NCBI GenBank assembly: GCA_011032825.1
Contig: JAADJZ010000001.1
Coordinates: forward strand, 1-64,000
Direction of reading: 5' to 3'
DNA from: Massariosphaeria phaeospora
Lineage: Eukaryota; Ascomycota; Dothideomycetes; Pleosporales
DNA: 64,000 bases
The translations under genes were made by a program, and so were the position numbers. The notes under the pieces are model-generated. The model saw only the letters and a program-made list of their open reading frames with translations. It was not told where the DNA came from and did no database searches. Shown piece by piece: positions 57,432 to 64,000 of the stretch (position 1 is the first letter of the stretch; each line of letters opens with the position of its first letter).

Positions 57432-59568
57432 TTAGTAGATTGGGCGACCCTCATCCCAGGTCTTGTTGTCCTTCATCTCCTTGGATCCAGAAGGCGGGCT
57501 GCTGCCGAAAGCGGGTCCCAGACTCCGTCGGCCGCTCTCGCGCTTCCCACCACTACGGCCGTCTTCGAGGAGCTTGACAGGGCCAATCCATTCCCACATG
57601 CGCGAAACATCACCACTGCGTCCCTCCCTTACTGCGGCACGGACGTTGGAGTTAAGCTCTACTTTCTTCTGCACCCGCTCCCACAGCTTTTGGCGACGCG
57701 CAGACGAGAATTCGTTACGGAGGATGTCGTCGCGGAGATGGGCCATGCTGATGCCGAGATCAGAGTCATAGTCCTGATTGTTCACCGCGGCTTGGTTAGC
57801 AAGCCTATCGAAGACTTCACTAGCCAAGTACTTTGCCCGAGCTTCCATCTTTCGGCTGGTGTTGTAGGAGTAGCGGCCGTAAGCGGCACCCCCAACACCT
57901 AAGATGGTCAAAGCAAGGTGCCAAAGATATCGTTCAATTGCTGCTCGGAGGGATCGTCGGATGCTGCAGGAGAGGGAGAGCTCGGCGAGTGAGCCAGATG
58001 CGAGTTGGCGTCCACCGGTGGTTCTGTAGCGGCAGCAAGGAATCTGATTAGTACGGTTCTAGTCAGAGATGATTGCAGATATGGCGGAAAGACTCAAGGA
58101 ATCAAGCTTACCCGTCAGTCTTCTCCACAATCTCTTCGCGGCTCACCATCTCGCCAATGGCACTGCTGAAGAGATCGTCGAACTCTTCTTGCGACATGTC
58201 CTTCTTCTTCAGCGAAGCGATTTCCCGCCGGAGCTCATCCTCGGCCACCTCGGGCTTCTCGACTGGCTTTCCCTCGGCGTCCGGCTCGCCACATTCATAT
58301 TCGGCCTTGCGCTTCCTGAGCATCTGCACGCCGCGGTCTGCAACAAGTGTGATCCTCCGCGTCTTCTCGCTGTCCGGTTCGCACGTCGGCGGGAGGGGGA
58401 TCAAACCTCCCATGGCAAAGGGATGGTCCTTCTGGATGAAGTCGCGATCGCAAGCCACCTCGAGATTCTGGTAGCAGGTGGCATGCTGGGGACAGGGCTC
58501 GCATTGGGGCAGCATGGTGCCCGCCCACTCTGGAACATCCACGCCAGCGAGCGACGTCGCCTCCTTGCCAATCCCACAGAACCCGACGGCGTATTTTTCC
58601 TGGCGGTAGACGCCGCCCAGCACGGCGAAAGTCGTGGCCACGAGCGTGAAGCCGAAGGCCTTCAGCGTGCCGGTGGCCTTGGAAGCCTGCTTGCGGCGCC
58701 GCGGGGGCAGAACATCCACCTCTCCGGCCTTGGCGCGTTCGCGCACGAGTTCCAGCTGCTCCTCGCCTGTGAACTCCTCGCCCGCGTCGCCAAAGTCGGG
58801 CTCGTCGACGGGCTCCTCTTGCCTGGCTCGCGGCACAGACACGTCGAAGGTGCGGCGCGTCGGCACCACAATGCCTTCGTCCTGCTGCTCGGCGTTGGGT
58901 TGGACAGTCCTGCGCCGGAAGGCGTCGGTCCTGCGTCTCTCCCGCTGCTGCTCGGAGCCCATGGTCTTTCGTCGACGGTCGCGTGCGGCAGACTCTGGCC
59001 CCAAGGGCGAGCTGCCGCTCTGGAAGGGGTTCTCCTGCGTGAAGGGGCTTTCGTCTGCGCGGGCTGGCGGCTCCCTGAGAGCAGCCGCGGCACTCTTGCG
59101 GTTGCGCCGGGCCGGGGGGGCTTCGTCCAATTCGACGTCGGACCCTCGATCATGCTTCGTCGGCACCATCCGCGCTGGCGTGCGGCCGACCGGCGTAGGT
59201 GCTGCCCGACCGCCCGTCTCTTCTTCGGTGGATGCGCGCGTAGTGCGTCGCGACGCCCGCCTCGGGGTGATGGCGGGCAGCGCCAACAGCGTCTCGTCTT
59301 CAGCATCGTCAGTGGTGGTGCTGGCTTGGCTGGAAGACATGTCCTCGATGCCGCGAGTCGTCCTTTTTGTGCGTGCGTGGGTACGCTGGATGTTGGCTGC
59401 CTGTGGAGCCACTTGCTCGTTAAACAGCCCCACCAGGACGGGCTTTTTCGCCGACGATGGGTACGTCACGCCATGCTTCAGCAAGATGCTGCGCAGCTCC
59501 GGCACCGTGATCTTGCCGGCGTCGACGTCGGGGCCAAGGTACCAGTACTCGCCGCGTGCGTCGGCCAT
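57432..59568 (-). CDS. SRC1: Inner nuclear membrane protein SRC1/HEH (MAN1-like)
   Basis: Two exons (58112-59568 and 57432-58023) give 682 residues. The N-terminus has a HEH (LEM-like SAP) fold in residues ~6-52 (YWYLGPDVDAGKITVPEL, then LVGLFNEQV). A long basic disordered region follows, ending in an NLS-like PPRRRKQ just before the first membrane helix (~302-321). The lumenal part has paired cysteines (CEPCPQHATCYQN) typical of this family. Past the second helix (~518-537, YLWHLALTILGVGGAAYGRY) is the MAN1/Src1 C-terminal domain facing the nucleoplasm. It tethers chromatin and takes part in NPC quality control. The acceptor is CTACAG at 58024-58029; a nearer upstream acceptor would shift the frame, so this one is used. 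The long antisense ORF is a shadow. Confidence 0.9.
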
Positions 59569-61048
59569 GTTCTTTGTGGTGCTGTCTGGCGTGTGGCTTC
59601 GCGTGGGTGGGCGGGGGGAGGGCAAGGTCGCAGAGGCAGGTGGCAGCGAGGGGGTGCAGATGCAGATACTAATCTGCTAATAGAGCTGCGCAGTGCGTGG
59701 TGGGATGGCGGGCGAGGGGACAGAGCGCAGGCGTGGGCGCGAGGCTGGCGGTGGGGGTGGTCGTGGCGGTGGTGGTGAGGAAGAAAAGCGGTTTGTTGTG
59801 ATGTCAGTTGCAGAGGCAACAACTGGGCGCACCGACGCAGGGCGGCCCGTGCACACTGGACCGGAGCCTACCCACCTTCCTTGGAACTCACCCCATCCAT
59901 CTCAACGTCAGTCACCCGAGTCTGGATTGACGACTACCCTCAAAAGCTTCCCTCGCAGTAGCGATGGGATGCATCTCACTATTTTTCATCTTCGAGGTCC
60001 ACTCCGTACCCGGTGACATCATCGCACCCGCAACTAGTGGACGCTATCAATTCCATCGACCGTCACAGAGCCAACGCGAGTCTGACGAACCACAGCATGT
60101 GGACCTCGCGACACCAGTGCTTCGTCGAAACGGCACTCGTCGTACGGGCTGGCAACGATCCCGTCTATACGGAGTACTCGACGCTGCACACCACGATAGT
60201 GTCCGGATGATGTGTGTGAATCCGTGTACGCTTCAAATCGTGCTCTCGCGGCTATCAATGCCTTTCTGGAAGAGGACTGCAAGCAGCTTCACTATCATTC
60301 AGCCATGTTGCTCGGCGTGGTGCCTCCAAGATGCGATTCTTTTACCTCTCACGGAAAATCCATAATACTGTGTTTACCACATATGGGCTGACACTTTTGG
60401 CACAATTTTCCAGCCTCGATGAGACTCTTTATGTAGTCCCCACTCTAGAAAACGTTTTCGTACTGTGGTACAGTGTCCATGGATGTTTCAATGTCCATAC
60501 CAGCACTCCAATCACGCGCGCGTGCGGCTAGCCTATACCGGTAATGTGTGGGGAAGCTAAGACCTTTAATCTGAGCTTAATTGCGACCTGACTCTTCCTC
60601 CATGTCCCTTACTTTTATCACGGAATTCCCATCACGAACGCATCAGTCGTCCTAATGCCTACGACTGAGCTCACTCACTCCTTCTCAGCGGAAGAATTGC
60701 GGTCGCTCTCGCTCCGACGAATTCCATCTACTCAGAAATATATCCTGCCCCGGCCCGTTTGGCCGCCACTAGAACACCACATGTGCCTGAAATATCCATG
60801 GATGCCGGCGGCCACATATAGATTGATTAAGGACAGAGTCACGCAGCCACCATGGCCCGTTCGCGATCGTGGTCTGGAATCCTGCCTGCATATTACCTGG
60901 TAGGGCTTCGATTGCGGATCTGTCGCTCCGAATAAAGTAAAGAGTCCAGCCAGACTTATATATAGAGCTCCCGGTCGTCGCATCCATCTCGCGCCTCGCC
61001 TCCGTGTCTCCATCGCATCCAGCGTCTGCATCTACTTTCCTTGCCATC
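59569..61048. other. Intergenic, divergent 5' flanks
   Basis: About 1.5 kb between the SRC1-like and glucuronan lyase genes. Short frames only; none has family features. It includes the TATA box described next. Confidence 0.5.
60957..60965 (+). promoter_or_regulatory. TATA box of the glucuronan lyase gene
   Basis: TATATATAG lies 84-92 bp before the start codon at 61049, a typical spacing. Confidence 0.6.
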
Positions 61049-62125
61049 ATGTTCGGGAAAGTTACGATACTGAGCGCTCTTGCGAGTGCTGTCTCTGCTG
61101 GTATTGCATACCGATCTACACGAGAATGTTTCTAAAAGCGATGCCAGGCACTATTCTCTGGGACGGCCGCTTCAACGACATGACCAGCAGCGCCGACTTG
61201 AACAAATGTACGCCGCCCACCCCACCTTCTAGAAAACCCACTCACACGACGTAGGGTCTTGGGGCAACCAAGTGGGGAACTACCAGGTCAGCAACGACTG
61301 AACAACACCATTACAACGAAGCAAACTAAGCCCCCTTGCAGTACTACATCCACGGCTCCGGCGCCGTAACCAAATACGTCAACCTCTCCCCCTCCTTCAA
61401 GAACCCCGCCGACGCCGGCTCCACCCAAGGCGCCAAAATCACCATCGACAACACGGCGAAATGGAACTCGGACATGTGGCGCACGGAGCTGATCCCGCAG
61501 ACCACAGCCGCCATCAACAAGGGCACCGTCTACTACCACTTCTCGATTAAGCGCGCCGCGACCAACGTGCCCAGCGCCACCAACGAGCACCAGATCTGCT
61601 TCTTCGAGAGCCACTTCACCGAGCTGAAGTACGGGTGGGTGAACGGCGAGGCGGGGACGAGTAATACGAACCTGCAGTGGATGGTCGGCGGCCAGAGCAA
61701 GTGGAAGGTGCCGCTTGAGGCGGATGTGTGGCATAATGTTGCGTATGAGATTGTGCGTACTCCTTTCTTCATACTCAAACCTATCCCCCCCCCGATCATA
61801 CCCCCACCCTAGCCTACTACCTGTTCCCTCCCACAACCCACCCAAGATCCGATCCCCAACGCACCACCCCACTAACCCCCCACCCCCTTCCCAGAACTTC
61901 TCCTCCAACCAAGTCACCTTCTGGCACTCCACGGGCGCCGACGCCCTCACCAAGACGGCCGGCCCCTTCACCAGCTCCACGTCGTCTAACGGCGCCGACT
62001 GGCATCTGGGTGTGCTGCGGCTGCCGCGCCAGGGCAACGACGGCACCGGCGCCGAGGACTGGTATTTCAGTGGCGTGTATATTGAGAGTGGGACGCTTAC
62101 GACGGCGGTGGATAGCCCGAAGTAA
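61049..62125 (+). CDS. Secreted glucuronan lyase (PL20 family)
   Basis: Five exons (61049-61100, 61148-61207, 61255-61286, 61342-61752, 61895-62125) give 261 residues with consistent phases. The first 17 residues (MFGKVTILSALASAVSA) are a signal peptide. The mature part opens GTILWDGRFNDMTSSADLNK, continues with YYIHGSGAVTKYVNLSPSF and has WRTELIPQTTAAI, FFESHFTELKYGW and ADWHLGVLRLPR, all features of the PL20 beta-jellyroll family. The enzyme splits glucuronan, a beta-1,4-linked polyglucuronic acid, by beta-elimination outside the cell. Small exons 1 to 3 explain why only fragments appear as plain ORFs. The protein ends with SGVYIESGTLTTA, again typical. The call is firm at family level. Confidence 0.88.
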
Positions 62126-63104
62126 ATGAGCAGGTTGGATGGGATGGAAGGGGATGAAATGCAGGGGTGAGGGGGTTTGTGTGGGAGGAGAGGGGAGGAG
62201 AGGAACGTTGGGACGGGTCGCGATGTTTCTGATTCGGTTGTGATGTATATATTTTACGATCTGAGGATTTGGGGATGCGGTAGTACATCTGTCTTTCTAG
62301 CTGCTGCATGTGTACTGTTGCTGTTTCCATTGCTATTGCCGTTGGTATCACATAAACCGCCTTGGTAGTCAGTCATACTGCTCTGCTGCACTGAGTTGAA
62401 AACCAAACACTAGGCTAGATTAGTTCAGTTGGCTTCGATTTACATGGGTATTTGTTGCGTATTGCAAACAGTTGTTTACTACGCAGATGAATTAGGTGTA
62501 TGTATACATACAAAAGTAAAGAGAAGTAAACTAGTTTGCAGTAGGTAGGTAATAACAATCTTTTTCTTTGATTGCGGGGTTTTGGGATGTGGGGTTTAGC
62601 GTGCGTGCAGTAAAGCAAGAAAGCAATCAAGTAAGCAAGTAAGGAAAGCAATATGGTTTGCATTGGTCCAATCTTTCAAGGGGTAGATGAATATTACAAT
62701 TATAAGTCGTCTACAAACCTAATTCTGTTAAGATGATGACTCGGCCGCACAATGCAGAAGACCCTTCGCCTTCGTTGTTTTTCTTCTTCATCTTCCTCTT
62801 CGTCCTCGTCGTGGCTCTGCGCTTTGTGAAATCTAGAGGAATAAAAACTGGGTTGGGTGCAGTGAGGAAGATTAGGTGACAAGGTAGGTAGGCAGAAGGG
62901 ATAGGTATTGGCTGCTAATTGACACGCTCTTTTCACACTCATATATCGAAAGATAGGCATCGCCGGAGCTGTGGACGCGCTTTGTCTAGGTACTATGTAT
63001 GCGCTGGATGACTCCGGCCAGGCAACAGATGAGGCCCCCCTTGGGCATTCGCGCAGACTTTTATACCTCGTGCCAGGCAAGTTGGTTCCAATCGGAGGCG
63101 AGGC
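62126..63104. other. Intergenic
   Basis: About 1 kb of 3' flank of the lyase and the end of a broken 2EXR gene. AT-rich around 62400-62700. The minus frame 62700-63263 is open here, but its left part has no homology that I can see. Confidence 0.4.
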
Positions 63105-63679
63105 CGCCCTTGTATAGGGGTAGACGCCGTCGTCGAACAGCCTCTGCACCTCCCTAATCCGCTGCTCCACACAGTGAGCACATAGCTGCACATCGAGATG
63201 CCGCGTCAAGCTCACCCGCAAATTGTCCACGCCAGCCCGCACCGCCATATATGTATGGATCAAATCGGGAATACCCCATGAGGAAATGCTTCTCGTGGGC
63301 GTCAGATGTCACGCTGGTGTGCCCCCGCAAGGCATGTTCGACGGCGCTGGTGCACGCCAGCCAGACGCGCGGGGAGCACAGAGTGAGCTAGTCGTACCGC
63401 ACGACGACGCGGAACGCGGGATCTGCTTTGCAGATATCGTACAGCGCTTTCCCGCACGACCCTACCGGTAGCCAGTTGTGCCACTCCATGAACGCGTGTG
63501 TAAAAGTCGACGTGGGATGCGCATGGACATCAACGCGCTTCGTTGGCTGCGAAAGCCGAGGGGGTTGTGCTGATGACGACGAGGCCGGCGGGGTCGTGCA
63601 GCGCGTAGGTGTATATTTGGTTGCGTAGCTCGCCGGGTATGGACAGGAGATTGCAGTCGCTGGCGGAGGGGGATGGCAT
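63105..63679 (-). pseudogene. Broken 2EXR-domain gene
   Basis: Begins MPSPSASDCNLLSIPGELRN, the start of a good 2EXR motif (IPGELRNQIYTYAL), but a TGA stops the frame after about 50 codons. The body continues in another frame (FMEWHNWLPVGSCGKALYDI), where a TAG follows RVVVRYD; the sequence after it still reads as protein (LTLCSPRVWLACTSAVEHAL). The last recognisable part (NLRVSLTRHLDVQLCAHCVE) is in a third frame. At least one frameshift, two stops and one more shift make it a pseudogene. It is the fifth member of the local 2EXR family. Confidence 0.7.
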
Positions 63680-64000
63680 GGTTGGTAGGAAGGATGGGTT
63701 CGAGGATGAGATCGGGTGTTGGGGGTGGGAGACAGGGGGAGAAAGAGAATGGGGGAGCAGAGGGCGAATATTTAAATTGTGCTGTGGCTTTGCGAGTTAG
63801 TCTTGTAGATGAACCATGGTTGTGGTAGCTCGGCTCCACAAAAAGAACTGAGATCTAGCCAACTGCACGCTGTAATAAAGCATGCATATCTCTCGTCCGA
63901 TTGGTGATGTAGAACAGATTGAAGCGAGTGCAGAAGCTTGTTGGAGCATAAGAGGCTCTCGCGGCTATCGTTCATCCCGGTATCCCAAGTTAAACGGTGT
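63680..64000. other. 5' flank of the broken 2EXR gene
   Basis: About 320 bp to the window edge. A TTTAAAT at about 63771-63777 is TATA-like for the minus-strand gene. Nothing else is seen. Confidence 0.4.

Noticed and set aside
58069..59778. 569-codon plus-strand ORF opposite the SRC1-like gene
   Set aside because: It is an antisense shadow caused by GC-rich codons; the minus strand has clear HEH, transmembrane and MAN1-type domains with splice support.
60655..60903. 82-codon plus ORF before the glucuronan lyase
   Set aside because: No recognisable features; probably promoter DNA that is open by chance.
1..64000. tRNA, 5S or other RNA genes
   Set aside because: I looked for the T-loop word GGTTCRANTCC on both strands and for 5S-like sequence and saw no convincing case; a tRNAscan-SE or Rfam run would settle it.

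Overview
The window is nuclear DNA from a filamentous ascomycete (Pezizomycotina). The evidence is short introns of 46-101 bp with GTAAGT-type donors and CTAAC/CTGAC branch sites, families largely confined to these fungi (2EXR, DUF6546 F-box, fungal rhodopsin-domain, PL20 glucuronan lyase), and an AT-saturated block that looks like RIP. A dothideomycete is my guess but is not proven. No tRNA, rRNA, CRISPR or intact transposon was recognised. Gene models were spliced by eye.

Left part (1-16.1 kb): a 5'-truncated ankyrin protein; two broken genes (a short-chain dehydrogenase and a fungal hypothetical); a secreted HExxH metallopeptidase with five exons; a small repeat protein next to F-box-like genes; a RING-like protein; an intact short-chain dehydrogenase; and the PC4/SUB1 coactivator.

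16.1-28.2 kb is nearly gene-free. It holds decayed tandem arrays (about 205 bp, 37-38 bp and 160 bp periods) and one small two-exon gene for an 82-residue Gln/Asn/Gly-rich protein. Right of it lie a coiled-coil/zinc-binding protein and 5-oxoprolinase.

35-44 kb is an accessory block: two 2EXR proteins, an F-box/DUF6546 gene with one frameshift, and a large membrane-protein pseudogene.

44.2-50.1 kb is the most interesting locus. A 906-residue fusion of a tryptophanase-type PLP lyase and a DMATS-type indole prenyltransferase is transcribed away from a cytochrome P450, with a RIP-like AT block between them. Together they could make indole or tryptophan, prenylate it and oxidise it, which would be a two-gene indole-terpenoid pathway. 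This is an inference from domains only.

50.5-64 kb: a seven-helix rhodopsin-domain protein, two more intact 2EXR genes and one decayed copy, a ketopantoate-reductase-like enzyme, the inner nuclear membrane protein SRC1/HEH, and a secreted PL20 glucuronan lyase.
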